Counted from the stretch's first letter, positions 24,649-34,274 are shown. The stretch is DNA of 64,000 nucleotides from Flavipsychrobacter sp. (GCA_016787265.1 JAEUVF010000010.1:349591-413590); one strand, 5' to 3'. Numbers and translations: made by a program. The notes: generated from the sequence alone by a model not told the origin.

Positions 24649-25578
24649 ATGAATTTGCAGCAACAAAGAAGCAGCAGGAGTATTCTGCTCGGAGCGGATG
24701 GAAACGCACTGGTGAACCTGGTAGTCGTGAATGCAGTGCTTTTTGTGCTGCTTAAATTTATCTATATCATTTATCAGTTAAGCGGAATGAACGTGAATTC
24801 CTTTGGACCAACCGTTCTGGATTGGTTCACGTTGCCCGCTTCCATTGAAAAACTGGCTACCCGTCCCTGGACACTGGTAACCTTTATGTTCACCCATGTG
24901 GAGATTTTTCATGTCCTGGCCAATATGCTTTGGCTTTGGATGTTTGGTTATATCCTTCAGGATATGACGGGCAATCGAAAACTGGTGCCTGTTTATCTGC
25001 TGGGTGGCTGGATAGGAGGACTGGTTTTTGTCATTTCCCATTACCTGGTTCCACATCCGGATGGCCAGGTGGCTGGTATTGCACTTGTAGGTGCCAATGC
25101 CTCTATTCTGGCAGTTGCAGTTGCTACTACATCTGTGGCTCCGGATTACCGTATCTTCCCTATGATCAATGGAGGCATTCCGCTCTGGATAATCACTGCA
25201 GTATATATCATTGTAAATTTTGCGGGCATGCCTGTTTCGAGTCCGGAGATGTACCTGGCACAGATTTCGGGAGGTGTAACCGGGTTCATGTTTATTTATC
25301 AGATGCGGAGAGGAAGGGACTGGAGTATTTGGATCAACCGGTTTTTCGATTGGTTCATGAATCTATTTAACCCGGATAAACCAGCGATTAAATCTAAAAA
25401 GAAGAAGGATAACTTCTTTTATAAAGTTAGTGGTCAGGCGCCCTTTAAAAAATATCCACATATAACACAGCAGCGAATTGATCAGATACTGGATAAAATC
25501 AATACAGAAGGCTACCATATGTTAACGGATGAAGAAAAAGATATTCTGAAAAGGGCAGCAAACGAAGAGGAGTTGTAA
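24649..25578 (+). CDS. Rhomboid-family protein lacking catalytic residues
   Basis: The 309-residue membrane protein aligns with rhomboids by its Phe-Thr-His-Val-Glu-Ile-Phe-His-Val-Leu-Ala-Asn-Met segment and helix spacing. The catalytic serine position is Asn150 (Gly-Ala-Asn-Ala-Ser, with a Ser two residues later). The catalytic histidine position is Gln205 (Leu-Ala-Gln-Ile-Ser-Gly-Gly). Both were checked in the base sequence. It is therefore likely inactive as a protease, comparable in principle to iRhoms, unless Ser152 substitutes. A basic Lys-Lys-Lys stretch follows the last helix. The tail of about 40 residues ends in an acidic DUF6576-like motif. It is in an operon with the active rhomboid. 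Confidence 0.8.
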   Translation: MNLQQQRSSRSILLGADGNALVNLVVVNAVLFVLLKFIYIIYQLSGMNVNSFGPTVLDWFTLPASIEKLATRPWTLVTFMFTHVEIFHVLANMLWLWMFGYILQDMTGNRKLVPVYLLGGWIGGLVFVISHYLVPHPDGQVAGIALVGANASILAVAVATTSVAPDYRIFPMINGGIPLWIITAVYIIVNFAGMPVSSPEMYLAQISGGVTGFMFIYQMRRGRDWSIWINRFFDWFMNLFNPDKPAIKSKKKKDNFFYKVSGQAPFKKYPHITQQRIDQILDKINTEGYHMLTDEEKDILKRAANEEEL

Positions 25579-25586
25579 TTTCGGAA

Positions 25587-26741
25587 ATGCCTTTCCCATT
25601 GCGCAGAATCTCGAAAAAGTTATTGGTGGGGCTCTCTTTTATTATATGCCTGCTCTATGGACTGGCCTGTGTCTCTTCCTTTTTGCCCCCTTCAAAATAC
25701 TGGTATATCGCTTTACTTGGTGTAGGATATGCGTTCCTGCTCTTTGCCGTACTGGGTCTGTTGATTTTCTGGATAGTGATTCGGAGTAAATGGGGGCTGT
25801 TGCCGTTGATTGTTCTCCTGTTAAGCTGGAAATCCATCAATGCATTTTTCGCGTTTCACCTGATGGCGCCATCTGTAATAACTAAACAGGAAGGCACCAT
25901 TCGGATTATGCAATGGAATGTGGAACGATTTGGGCAAATGAAGCCCGGCACCAAAAAAAACCGAACCCTCCGGAAGCAGATTTTTGCCTATATCCGGATA
26001 CAGGATCCTGATATTCTCTGTATGCAGGAGTTTTTTGAGTCAAATGACCCACAGCGGTTTAGTGAGAATATTCCCTTTTTCCGCGACAGTCTGGGATTCC
26101 GGTATTTCTATTATGCCATGGATCATCGCAGGCCTGATACAGCCTACGAACATGGTGTTGCCATCTTCTCCAAATTCCCCATCAAAAAAACCTTCCGTGG
26201 AAAATTTGATGGCCCGAAAGAGAAGAAAGCCAATGAAAGTTATATCTATGCGGACCTTAATATTAATGGTCAGATGATCCGGGTCATGACGACCCACCTG
26301 CAGTCCCTGCTTTTTACCGGAACGGAATTTCAGAGCCTGGAAGACATCAAAAAAGGCGATGACAGTACATTGGTTAAATCCGCCGGTATTTTCCGGAAAT
26401 TCAGGCAGGCTTATGGTTTCAGGCAGGATCAGGCAAATAAAGTACGGCAGGAACTGGATAAAAGCCCCTATCCGGCTATTCTTACCGGAGACTTTAACGA
26501 CCTTCCGCATTCTTATGTATATCGCCGGGTAAAAGGTAATTTTCAGGATGCGTTTACAAAAAAAGGGTTTGGCGTAGGAAGAACCTATTCTTCCATTTCT
26601 CCAACGCTCCGGATTGATTATACCCTGCTTGATCCGGCATTTGAAATTGTCCAATGCCGCAATCCGCATCCCCAGTTATCGGATCATTTCCCCCTGATAA
26701 CTGATTTTCGTCTTCCGGATTCCACCCTCCTGTCAAAGTGA
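25587..26741 (+). CDS. Membrane-anchored endonuclease/exonuclease/phosphatase protein
   Basis: The 384-residue protein has three hydrophobic helices in its first 100 residues. The rest is an endonuclease/exonuclease/phosphatase (EEP) domain. Motifs are Met-Gln-Trp-Asn near residue 108, Met-Gln-Glu-Phe near 147 (metal Glu), Thr-Gly-Asp-Phe-Asn-Asp near 297, and Ser-Asp-His-Phe-Pro near 368. Such proteins hydrolyse phosphodiesters in nucleic acids, lipids or inositol phosphates; the target is unknown, and the active site probably faces the periplasm. It starts 8 bp after the degenerate rhomboid gene and ends the run from rlmD. Confidence 0.82.
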   Translation: MPFPLRRISKKLLVGLSFIICLLYGLACVSSFLPPSKYWYIALLGVGYAFLLFAVLGLLIFWIVIRSKWGLLPLIVLLLSWKSINAFFAFHLMAPSVITKQEGTIRIMQWNVERFGQMKPGTKKNRTLRKQIFAYIRIQDPDILCMQEFFESNDPQRFSENIPFFRDSLGFRYFYYAMDHRRPDTAYEHGVAIFSKFPIKKTFRGKFDGPKEKKANESYIYADLNINGQMIRVMTTHLQSLLFTGTEFQSLEDIKKGDDSTLVKSAGIFRKFRQAYGFRQDQANKVRQELDKSPYPAILTGDFNDLPHSYVYRRVKGNFQDAFTKKGFGVGRTYSSISPTLRIDYTLLDPAFEIVQCRNPHPQLSDHFPLITDFRLPDSTLLSK

Positions 26742-26789
26742 AATAATTCCCAATATATAATCTTTTACCCCCTACGTGCGTTATCCCTT

Positions 26790-26797
26790 TATTTTTG
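26790..26797 (+). promoter_or_regulatory. Candidate -7 element for cysS
   Basis: TATTTTTG matches the Bacteroidota -7 consensus TAnnTTTG and lies 18 bp before the cysS ATG. There is no TTG at the expected -33 distance, so support is partial. Confidence 0.4.
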
Positions 26798-26815
26798 CAA
26801 GCAATCCATAAGATC

Positions 26816-28315
26816 ATGGCTGAATTGAAAGTTTATAACTCGTACACAAGACAGAAAGAAGTTTTTGAACCCATCGTGCCGGGTTATGTTGGAATGTATG
26901 TCTGCGGACCAACCGTAAGTGGGGAAAGCCATCTGGGACATGCACGCCCTTATATCACCTTTGATGTATTGAACCGCTACCTGGTTCACCTTGGCTATAA
27001 AGTACGCTATGTGCGCAATATTACAGATGCCGGCCATTTTGAGGAAGAAGGCCGGGAAGCTGAGGACAAGATTTCCACCAAGGCCCAGATTGAAAAACTG
27101 GAACCGATGGAGCTGGTAACCAAGTACACCAACCTTTTCCATTGGGCGATGAAACAGTTCAATACGCTGGACCCCTCCATTGAGCCAACGGCCACCGGTC
27201 ATATCGTTGAGCAGATTGAAATGATTAAAAAGATCATGGATGAAGGCTTCGCATATGAGCGTAATGGATCTGTCTATTTTGATGTTAAAAAATACGCAGA
27301 GCAATATCCTTACGGGAAACTGAGCGGGCGGGTAATGGAAGATCTGCTGGAAACCACCCGTGAACTGGAAGGTCAGGATGAAAAACAAAACAAACAGGAT
27401 TTCGCTCTTTGGAAGGCGGCTCCACCTGAACATATCATGCGATGGGCAAGTCCCTGGGGGGAAGGCTTCCCAGGCTGGCATATTGAGTGCTCTGCCATGG
27501 CTACCAAATACCTGGGCAAAGAGTTTGATATACATGGTGGTGGTATGGACCTTCAGTTCCCACACCATGAGAGCGAAATCGCACAGAGTACTATCTGCAA
27601 TAAACATGTTCCCGCCCGTTACTGGATGCATAATAACATGATCACCATTAATGGCCGGAAAATGGGTAAGAGCTATAACAACGTTATCAAACTGACCGAG
27701 CTTTTCAGTGGTACACATCCTCTGCTGGAACAGGCGTATCATCCGATGACGGTACGTTTCTTTATCCTGCAGACCCATTACAGAAGTACCCTTGATTTTG
27801 GAAATGAAGCCCTGCAGGCTGCACAGAAAGGCATGCGCCGTCTCTGGGATGCCTACCAGGTGTTGAGCGGATTCCGGCAGGTTGGTGGCGCTTCTGGTGC
27901 TGATGCAGAACTGGAAGCGAAAGCCAATAAACTGGTAGATGAATTCGATGAGTTCATGAACGATGATATCAATACCGCCAAGGTATTGGCTAATATGTTT
28001 GAACTGGTTCCCGTCATCAATGGAATGAAAGACAAACATATTGCTGCAGACGCGCTCTCAAAAGCCACCATCGAAAAAATGCAAAAGGCATTTAAAATAT
28101 ACCTGGAAGATATTTTCGGTTTGCAGGATGAACAGGCAGCAGCCGGACAGGATGGCAAACTGGATGGAGTGTTACAATTGCTGATCGATATCAGAAAAGA
28201 GGCAAAATCCAAGAAGGATTTTGCTACTTCAGATAAAATCCGCAACCAGTTGCAGGAATTAGGTATCTTACTGAAAGATGAGAAGGACGGTGGAGTCAGC
28301 ATCAGCTATGCCTAA
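26816..28315 (+). CDS. cysS: Cysteinyl-tRNA synthetase
   Basis: CysS charges tRNA-Cys in the cytoplasm. The start was set at ATG 26816 (Met-Ala-Glu-Leu-Lys); an upstream in-frame TTG is not needed. The 499-residue class I enzyme has a zinc Cys in Val-Cys-Gly-Pro-Thr near residue 30 and the HIGH-like His-Leu-Gly-His near 41-44. Zinc ligands lie in Glu-Cys-Ser-Ala-Met and His-His-Glu-Ser-Glu near 215-250, and the KMSKS-like Lys-Met-Gly-Lys-Ser is near 282. The Gly in the last motif is a normal variation in this phylum. Length is typical. Confidence 0.95.
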   Translation: MAELKVYNSYTRQKEVFEPIVPGYVGMYVCGPTVSGESHLGHARPYITFDVLNRYLVHLGYKVRYVRNITDAGHFEEEGREAEDKISTKAQIEKLEPMELVTKYTNLFHWAMKQFNTLDPSIEPTATGHIVEQIEMIKKIMDEGFAYERNGSVYFDVKKYAEQYPYGKLSGRVMEDLLETTRELEGQDEKQNKQDFALWKAAPPEHIMRWASPWGEGFPGWHIECSAMATKYLGKEFDIHGGGMDLQFPHHESEIAQSTICNKHVPARYWMHNNMITINGRKMGKSYNNVIKLTELFSGTHPLLEQAYHPMTVRFFILQTHYRSTLDFGNEALQAAQKGMRRLWDAYQVLSGFRQVGGASGADAELEAKANKLVDEFDEFMNDDINTAKVLANMFELVPVINGMKDKHIAADALSKATIEKMQKAFKIYLEDIFGLQDEQAAAGQDGKLDGVLQLLIDIRKEAKSKKDFATSDKIRNQLQELGILLKDEKDGGVSISYA

Positions 28316-28325
28316 TTAACCAGAT

Positions 28326-28712
28326 ATGAATAAATTAATCACGCTGTTTTTATTCAGTGTTTTAATGCAAACTAACATACAGGCACAAACGAATCAACAG
28401 CACCACAGGCAACTACGCCATGTGGTGCTGTTCTCTTTTAAGCCGGGCAGTAGTGCCGCTGATATCAAAAAGGTGGAGGATGCCTTTCGCGCCCTTCCTT
28501 CTAAAATTCCTGAAATCAAGGGGTTTGAATGGGGCCTGAATAATAGTCCAGAAGGGTTAAACCAGGGCTTTACGCATTGTTTCTTTCTCACATTCGATTC
28601 TGAAAAGGGCCGTGAAATTTATTTACCCCATCCGGCACATAAAGCATTTGGTTCCGTATTAAAACCTCATCTCGAGAAGGTATTGGTAGTTGATTATTGG
28701 ACCGAAAAGTAA
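28326..28712 (+). CDS. Secreted Dabb-domain protein
   Basis: The 128-residue protein has a signal peptide (cleavage near Ile-Gln-Ala-Gln, residue 21) and one stress-responsive dimeric alpha-beta barrel (Dabb) domain. The domain begins His-Val-Val-Leu-Phe-Ser-Phe-Lys. It shows the usual Pro-His-Pro-Ala-His-Lys-Ala-Phe segment near 101 and ends in Val-Leu-Val-Val-Asp-Tyr. Dabb proteins often occur near sugar-degradation genes in Bacteroidota; their role is unknown. It follows cysS after 10 bp and may be transcribed with it, or it may belong to the rhamnose region that begins just downstream. Confidence 0.8.
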   Translation: MNKLITLFLFSVLMQTNIQAQTNQQHHRQLRHVVLFSFKPGSSAADIKKVEDAFRALPSKIPEIKGFEWGLNNSPEGLNQGFTHCFFLTFDSEKGREIYLPHPAHKAFGSVLKPHLEKVLVVDYWTEK

Positions 28713-28790
28713 GAGAAGTCAGCACAGGTCAGGATGGTCAATCGCAACTTTCCCTGTTATTTACGTAGTCTAAACAGTCAACGATTGAAT

Positions 28791-31502
28791 ATGATTGCCA
28801 GAATATCCGGAAGTATCCTGCTGCTCCTGTTTTGCTCCTCCGTTTTAGCCCAGGTTTCCATCAGGAATCTTAAAACGGAAAGTCTTATCAATCCTTTAGG
28901 GGTGGATCATCCGCAACCCCGATTTAGCTGGCAATTAACGGGTACCCAAAGGGGAATAAGTCAAACTGCTTACCAGGTAGAGGTTCGGAAAGGAACCAGC
29001 AAAGGAAAATCTGTTTGGCAATCGGGAAAACAATTATCTGACAGCTCGGTATTGGTGTCGTATAAAGGAGCTCCTCTTGTTTCCGGAGAATCCTATTACT
29101 GGAGGGTCAAAGTATGGGACCAGCAGAACAAAGCCACCGCCTGGAGTGACTGGGCATACTGGCATACAGGTGCTTTTGAACCGGAATTCTGGAAAGCAAA
29201 ATGGATTGGTGTAGCAACTGAGGAAGCCGGAAGACCAAGTCCTGTTCTGCGTCGTTCATTTGTTACAGGAAAGAAAAAGATCGAAACGGCTCATTTATAC
29301 ATTACTTCCCTGGGAATGTATGAAGCGCAATTAAATGGCAAAAGAGTTGGGGATGCTTATTTATCTCCCGGCTGGACCAGCTACGACAAGCGCCTTCAAT
29401 ACCAGGTATACGAGGTAAGTAACTTATTGCAACCAGGCGAAAATGTTACAGGTGTTAGTTTGGGTAGTGGCTGGTACAGAAGTTATATCGGTTTTGCCGG
29501 GCAGAACGATTTTTATGGCAGGGAGCTGGCTTTGCTCTGCCAGTTAAAGATCACGTATAGCGATGGTAGTTCTGATTGGATCCTTTCAGATGAAAAATGG
29601 AAAAGCAACACGGCGGAAGTTCGGGCATCCGAAATTTATCATGGTGAAACAATTGATAATAACCGGTTGCTGAAGGGATGGGCTGCTCCTGGATTTAATG
29701 ACAATAACTGGACACCGGTAAAATTAATGCCGGCCTATTCAAAAGCACTGGTTGCTACCCAGAACGAACCGATCAGAAAAAGAGAAGTATTACAGCCAGT
29801 GAAATTCATCACTACCCCCAAAGGTGAAAAAGTACTCGACTTCGGTCAGAACATGGTTGGCTGGGTAAAGGTGAAAGTTCGGGGTAACAAAGGTGATACG
29901 ATTTCCATTTATCACGCAGAAGTATTGGATAAAAAAGGAAATTTTTACACCGAGAATCTGCGTTCTGCGAAACAATTAAATCAGTTTATATTATCCGGTA
30001 CCGGTTTGGAAGAATTTGAACCCCGGTTTACGTTTCAGGGTTTCCGTTATATAAAAATTGAAGGCTTGTCAAAAGATCCTGATCCCGCGGATTATACAGC
30101 ATATGTACTGTATTCTGATATGGAAAAAGCCGGAGAATTCGAAACCTCGAATCCATTAATCAATCAGTTGCAGAAAAATATTCAGTGGGGTCAGCGGGGG
30201 AATTTTCTGGATGTGCCTACTGATTGCCCCCAGCGGGATGAGCGACTTGGCTGGACGGGCGATGCACAGGCCTTTTATCGCACTGCCACTTTCAATTTTG
30301 ATGTACGTGCCTTTTTCTCCAAATGGCTGAAAGACCTTTCGCTGGATCAGCTTCCTAACGGTGCGGTTCCCTTTGTGGTTCCTAATGTACTGGGCGAAGG
30401 TGCAGTAGGTTCTGCGGGATGGGCTGATGCGGCAACCATCATTCCCTGGCAGCAATGGGTGGTTTATGGCGATCTGCGAACGCTAACTGAACAATATCCA
30501 AGTATGCAGGCATGGTTGAAGTTCATGCGTAGTAAAAGCAATAAGAATTTGTGGAATACCGGTTTTCATTTTGGCGACTGGCTGTTTTATCGTCCGGATG
30601 ATGATACGGATGGCCGTTCAGCCATTACAGATAAATACCTGATTGCACAATGTTTCTATGCATATAGCGTACAGCTAACGATACAGGCGGCGGAAGTATT
30701 GGGAAAAACGGAAGATGCAGCGAATTACAGGTCACTTCTGAACGATATAAAAAAAGCATTTCAGCAGGAATATGTAACACCAAATGGGCGGCTGGTTTCA
30801 TCTTCACAAACTGCATATGTGCTGGCTCTCCAGTTTGATATGCTGCCTGAATCCTTGCGGCAGCAGGCAGCCAACCGTCTCGCAGAAAATGTGAAATCGT
30901 ATGATAATCACCTTACTACCGGTTTCCTGGGAGCACCCTACCTGTGTAAGGTATTGTCCCGTTATGGACATGAAGAGCTGGCTTATACCTTATTGCTGCA
31001 GGAAACCTATCCCTCCTGGTTATACCCGGTAAAGATGGGTGCTACTACCATTTGGGAGCGTTGGGACGGGCAAAAACCAGACAGCAGTTTTCAGAATGTG
31101 GGTATGAACTCCTTTAATCACTATGCCTATGGCGCGATTGGGGAATGGATGTATGAGTATATTACCGGAATACAGGCAGATCCTTCGAATCCGGGTTTTA
31201 AACATTTTATTGTTATGCCTCATCCGGGCGGCAAGCTGACCCATGCAAAAGCCAGTTTGCAGACAGCTTATGGGGGATTGGCAGCAGGTTGGAAAATGGA
31301 AAATGATCGGCTGATTATGGATATAACAGTACCTCCCAATACCACTGCAACAGTGTACTGTCCAACCACCACTGCAGCAAATATTACGGAATCGGGAAAG
31401 CCCTTATTGGGCCGGACAGATCTGGAGCCATTGGGCACTGTCAAGGGAATGATACCGGTGCGGATAGGTTCCGGCAGGTATCAGTTTGAATGCAGAAACT
31501 GA
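28791..31502 (+). CDS. Secreted alpha-L-rhamnosidase, GH78
   Basis: GH78 enzymes release terminal alpha-L-rhamnose from glycans and plant glycosides. The start was set at ATG 28791 because a signal peptide begins there (cleavage near Val-Leu-Ala-Gln, residue 18). The 903-residue protein has an N-terminal Ig-like domain with Asn-Pro-Leu-Gly-Val-Asp-His-Pro-Gln-Pro-Arg-Phe-Ser-Trp, two beta-sandwich domains, and an (alpha/alpha)6 barrel from about residue 440. Asp-Cys-Pro-Gln-Arg-Asp-Glu-Arg-Leu-Gly-Trp near 475-490 holds the catalytic acid. A C-terminal beta domain follows from about 770. It is the lead enzyme of the rhamnose region and acts in the periplasm or at the surface. Confidence 0.95.
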   Translation: MIARISGSILLLLFCSSVLAQVSIRNLKTESLINPLGVDHPQPRFSWQLTGTQRGISQTAYQVEVRKGTSKGKSVWQSGKQLSDSSVLVSYKGAPLVSGESYYWRVKVWDQQNKATAWSDWAYWHTGAFEPEFWKAKWIGVATEEAGRPSPVLRRSFVTGKKKIETAHLYITSLGMYEAQLNGKRVGDAYLSPGWTSYDKRLQYQVYEVSNLLQPGENVTGVSLGSGWYRSYIGFAGQNDFYGRELALLCQLKITYSDGSSDWILSDEKWKSNTAEVRASEIYHGETIDNNRLLKGWAAPGFNDNNWTPVKLMPAYSKALVATQNEPIRKREVLQPVKFITTPKGEKVLDFGQNMVGWVKVKVRGNKGDTISIYHAEVLDKKGNFYTENLRSAKQLNQFILSGTGLEEFEPRFTFQGFRYIKIEGLSKDPDPADYTAYVLYSDMEKAGEFETSNPLINQLQKNIQWGQRGNFLDVPTDCPQRDERLGWTGDAQAFYRTATFNFDVRAFFSKWLKDLSLDQLPNGAVPFVVPNVLGEGAVGSAGWADAATIIPWQQWVVYGDLRTLTEQYPSMQAWLKFMRSKSNKNLWNTGFHFGDWLFYRPDDDTDGRSAITDKYLIAQCFYAYSVQLTIQAAEVLGKTEDAANYRSLLNDIKKAFQQEYVTPNGRLVSSSQTAYVLALQFDMLPESLRQQAANRLAENVKSYDNHLTTGFLGAPYLCKVLSRYGHEELAYTLLLQETYPSWLYPVKMGATTIWERWDGQKPDSSFQNVGMNSFNHYAYGAIGEWMYEYITGIQADPSNPGFKHFIVMPHPGGKLTHAKASLQTAYGGLAAGWKMENDRLIMDITVPPNTTATVYCPTTTAANITESGKPLLGRTDLEPLGTVKGMIPVRIGSGRYQFECRN

Positions 31503-31558
31503 ATTCAGGTTCACCGTCAAACTTGAATTATATTTAGGTGCCAAAATACCGGAGATCT

Positions 31559-33145
31559 ATGCAACGATTCATTATTTTACTGCTGATCCTTGGATGTACT
31601 AACTGTATAGGATATGCGCAACAGGTAATTAAATTATACAATGGGAAAGCCCCCGGTTCCGAAAGCTGGAACTGGGAGGAGAAATACCTGGAAAAAAGTT
31701 CCTGGCAGACTCCGGTAGTTTATAATGTTACAGAACCCAGCATCACTGTATATCCCGCACCTGCAGGCAATAACACCAACACGGCGGTGATTATAGCTCC
31801 TGGCGGAGGTTTTCACGCACTCTCGATTAACAGTGAGGGTATTGATGTTGCCAAATGGTTAAATACAAAAGGAGTTACTGCTTTTGTGTTGAAGTATAGA
31901 TTGGTTAAAAGTCTTACAGATGAACCTACCATTGAAATGGGCAAGGCTATTTCCGGAAATGGTGCAGAGAAATACGATTATGCAACAGTGCTGCCAATGA
32001 CCATGGCAGACGGATTGAAAGCGGTTGAGTATGTACGTGAGCATGCGGATGAATTTAAAATAGCAAAGAACCGGATTGGGTTTATGGGTTTCTCCGCGGG
32101 AGGAAATGTAACAATGTCTGTTGCCTATAACGCAGAAGAAAAAAACCGTCCGGATTTTATCGTACCGGTTTATGCGTATACAGGAAGACTACCCGGAAAA
32201 ACTACGGTGCCAGCTGTTCCTATGCCGGCTTTTGTAATTGCTGCATCGAACGATAACCTGGGATTGGCTCCGCACAGCGTTGATATTTACAACAAATGGC
32301 TGGCTGCCAAACAACCGGTAGAGTTACATATGTTTGAAACTGGCGGACATGGATTCGGAATGCGTAAGCAGAACCTGCATACCGATACCTGGATGGAAAG
32401 GGTGGCCGACTGGATGGCAGAACATGGCTGGCTATGGCCTGTAAATCCAACCGGATGGAAAGCGAATACCGACTATAAAGGATGGAAAAAGAACAGCATG
32501 GAGCAGGAGCTTTTAAATAAAAATGATTGGGCAAATTTCCGCAGGTATTCAAAAGATAATGAAACGCTGGGTGCACCCAAAGCCAGTGAACAAAGAGTAG
32601 TATTCATGGGCAACTCAATTACGGAAGGATGGAAGAATAGTCGCCCTGATTTTTTCACAGGTCGTGCTTACATTAACCGTGGTATTAGCGGGCAAACCAC
32701 ACCCCAGATGCTGTTGCGTTTCAAACCGGATGTTGTTAACCTTAAAGCAAAAGCAGTAGTGATTCTGGCAGGTATAAATGATATCGCGGGTAATACCGGG
32801 CCTATGACTATTGAGCAGACCTTTGATAACATTGTTTCCATGGCAGAGATAGCGAAAGCCAATAATATAAAAGTGGTTCTTTGTTCAGTGTTGCCAGCCT
32901 ATGATTTTCCATGGAGCCCTGGCAAGGAGCCTGCGGGAAAAGTAATTGCACTGAATGCACTGTTAAAAGAGTATGCCAAAAAGCAGGGACTGGTGTATGT
33001 GGATTTTTTTGCTGCAATGGCAGATGAACGCAAGGGATTGCCGGCTCACCTGGCAAACGATGGTATTCATCCAACAGAAGCAGGATATAAAATCATGGAG
33101 CCTTTGGTAGAAAAAGGAATAGCGGAAGCGTTGAAGAAAAAATAA
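31559..33145 (+). CDS. Two-domain secreted esterase: alpha/beta hydrolase plus SGNH hydrolase
   Basis: The 528-residue protein has a signal peptide (cleavage near Gly-Tyr-Ala-Gln, residue 21). Start ATG 31559 was preferred to an upstream GTG. Residues about 25-300 form an alpha/beta hydrolase with an oxyanion Gly-Gly-Gly-Phe, a nucleophile Gly-Phe-Ser-Ala-Gly-Gly near 180 and a His in Gly-Gly-His-Gly-Phe. Residues about 345-528 form an SGNH hydrolase with Met-Gly-Asn-Ser-Ile-Thr-Glu, Gly-Ile-Asn-Asp and Asp-Gly-Ile-His-Pro-Thr. Both are ester-cleaving folds, so the protein probably removes acetyl groups from rhamnose-rich polysaccharide before or together with the GH78 enzyme. It abuts the regulator stop with no gap. 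Confidence 0.85.
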   Translation: MQRFIILLLILGCTNCIGYAQQVIKLYNGKAPGSESWNWEEKYLEKSSWQTPVVYNVTEPSITVYPAPAGNNTNTAVIIAPGGGFHALSINSEGIDVAKWLNTKGVTAFVLKYRLVKSLTDEPTIEMGKAISGNGAEKYDYATVLPMTMADGLKAVEYVREHADEFKIAKNRIGFMGFSAGGNVTMSVAYNAEEKNRPDFIVPVYAYTGRLPGKTTVPAVPMPAFVIAASNDNLGLAPHSVDIYNKWLAAKQPVELHMFETGGHGFGMRKQNLHTDTWMERVADWMAEHGWLWPVNPTGWKANTDYKGWKKNSMEQELLNKNDWANFRRYSKDNETLGAPKASEQRVVFMGNSITEGWKNSRPDFFTGRAYINRGISGQTTPQMLLRFKPDVVNLKAKAVVILAGINDIAGNTGPMTIEQTFDNIVSMAEIAKANNIKVVLCSVLPAYDFPWSPGKEPAGKVIALNALLKEYAKKQGLVYVDFFAAMADERKGLPAHLANDGIHPTEAGYKIMEPLVEKGIAEALKKK

Positions 33146-34177
33146 TCAGAGTGAGGGTCGCAGGGTGAGTTTAAAGGGTACTTCAATTTCACTAAGCTGA
33201 TTGTCGAGAATCATTCGGGCAGTGGCTTCAGCCATTGCTTTAAAATCAGTAGAGATAGTGGTTATGCCATTCAGAATAAATCGTTTGAGTGGCGTTTCAT
33301 TATAAGAAATGATACCCACATCCTTTCCTGGTTGCCATTGCATCTGTTGAACCTTATCCAATAAAACCACGAGGTCCTCTTCCATCAGGTTGATATAAAC
33401 TTCTCCTTTGGAAATAGGTTCTTCCTTGATGTTGGAAACAACCTTGTACTGGAAGGCGTATTCACGGCAGAAATGAAGGAAGCCTTTCAGTATTTCATCG
33501 GGGAAATAAGTATAGAATGGGAAAATGATTTTAATGGTATCATACCGTTGAAGTGCGGGTAATGCCTCAACCAGGGCGGAAAATAAATCGCGTTCAAAAT
33601 TTTCATATACGGCACCGAAAGGTCGGTTAATGCCTGCGATCTTTTTGTCGAGCAGTATGAGATGAGGGTTGTCAATCGCATTGATTTCCTGGTAAGCCAG
33701 TTCGCCGCCTTCGAGAAAATGTGGGATGATCACACAATGTGTGTAATCGTTTTTGAGATTTTTTAGTAGCTGTTTGAAAAGACTGTAATCATTATTATAA
33801 ATATAAAAATCGATTGCTGCTTTTTCTCCAAGCATTGATACCAGTGTATCATATATGATTTTTTTGTGTGAGCTGAGTTTGTTGAATAAGAGAAATACGC
33901 GGATAGTTTGAGTAAAATCCGTTTTGATGATGAAATAACCTTTCCCAGGTACAGAGCCGATGATCCCCATCTGCTTAAGGTGCCGGTAGGCTTTTTCAGC
34001 AGTATCACGGGATATATCAAGTTCGTAGCTGAGTTCATTGATGGAAGGTAGAGGATAGTCCGTTGTGATTCCACCTGATTCAACAGCTTTTAGGAGTGAA
34101 CTGATGAGTTGCTGGTATTTTGGAGTTACTGAACGATCATCGATTTTGATATAGCGGTATATGTTATCAGAATCCAT
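33146..34177 (-). CDS. GntR-type transcriptional regulator with LacI-like sensor domain
   Basis: The 343-residue protein has an N-terminal GntR winged helix (about residues 8-80), with Tyr-Gln-Gln-Leu-Ile near 17 and Ile-Asn-Glu-Leu-Ser-Tyr-Glu-Leu as the recognition helix region. A LacI/periplasmic-binding-type effector domain follows. The start was set at ATG 34175-34177 (Met-Asp-Ser-Asp-Asn); upstream extension starts from TTG. Bacteroidota use this architecture to control sugar genes. Its position between the rhamnosidase and the rhamnose uptake and catabolic genes suggests that it senses rhamnose or a derivative. It faces a palindromic operator in the divergent gap. Direct evidence for the ligand is lacking. 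Confidence 0.85.
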   Translation of the reverse strand: MDSDNIYRYIKIDDRSVTPKYQQLISSLLKAVESGGITTDYPLPSINELSYELDISRDTAEKAYRHLKQMGIIGSVPGKGYFIIKTDFTQTIRVFLLFNKLSSHKKIIYDTLVSMLGEKAAIDFYIYNNDYSLFKQLLKNLKNDYTHCVIIPHFLEGGELAYQEINAIDNPHLILLDKKIAGINRPFGAVYENFERDLFSALVEALPALQRYDTIKIIFPFYTYFPDEILKGFLHFCREYAFQYKVVSNIKEEPISKGEVYINLMEEDLVVLLDKVQQMQWQPGKDVGIISYNETPLKRFILNGITTISTDFKAMAEATARMILDNQLSEIEVPFKLTLRPSL

Positions 34178-34224
34178 AAGACTGTAAAAATAGACAATAG
34201 GGGTGAGAAAGCGAATTGGATAGG

Positions 34225-34274
34225 TATACAATTAGTAAACAAGAGGTTTAGAATATGTATACAAAATTTGTATA
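34225..34274. promoter_or_regulatory. Putative tandem operator for the GntR-type regulator
   Basis: A perfect palindrome, TATACAAA-A-TTTGTATA (34258-34274), lies in the 244-bp gap between the divergent regulator and ThuA genes. A second TATACAA half-site at 34225-34231 is 33 bp upstream, about three helical turns. Matching half-sites and location suggest autoregulation plus control of the + strand operon. The remaining gap (34275-34421) shows no clear TAnnTTTG promoter. Confidence 0.6.

Noticed and set aside
26040-26669. Minus-strand open frame opposite the EEP-domain gene
   Set aside because: Shadow frame of a gene with intact catalytic motifs on the + strand.
26789-28039. Long minus-strand open frame opposite cysS
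   Set aside because: Lies wholly across a clear cysS gene; its product has no recognisable motif and only reflects strand bias of codons.
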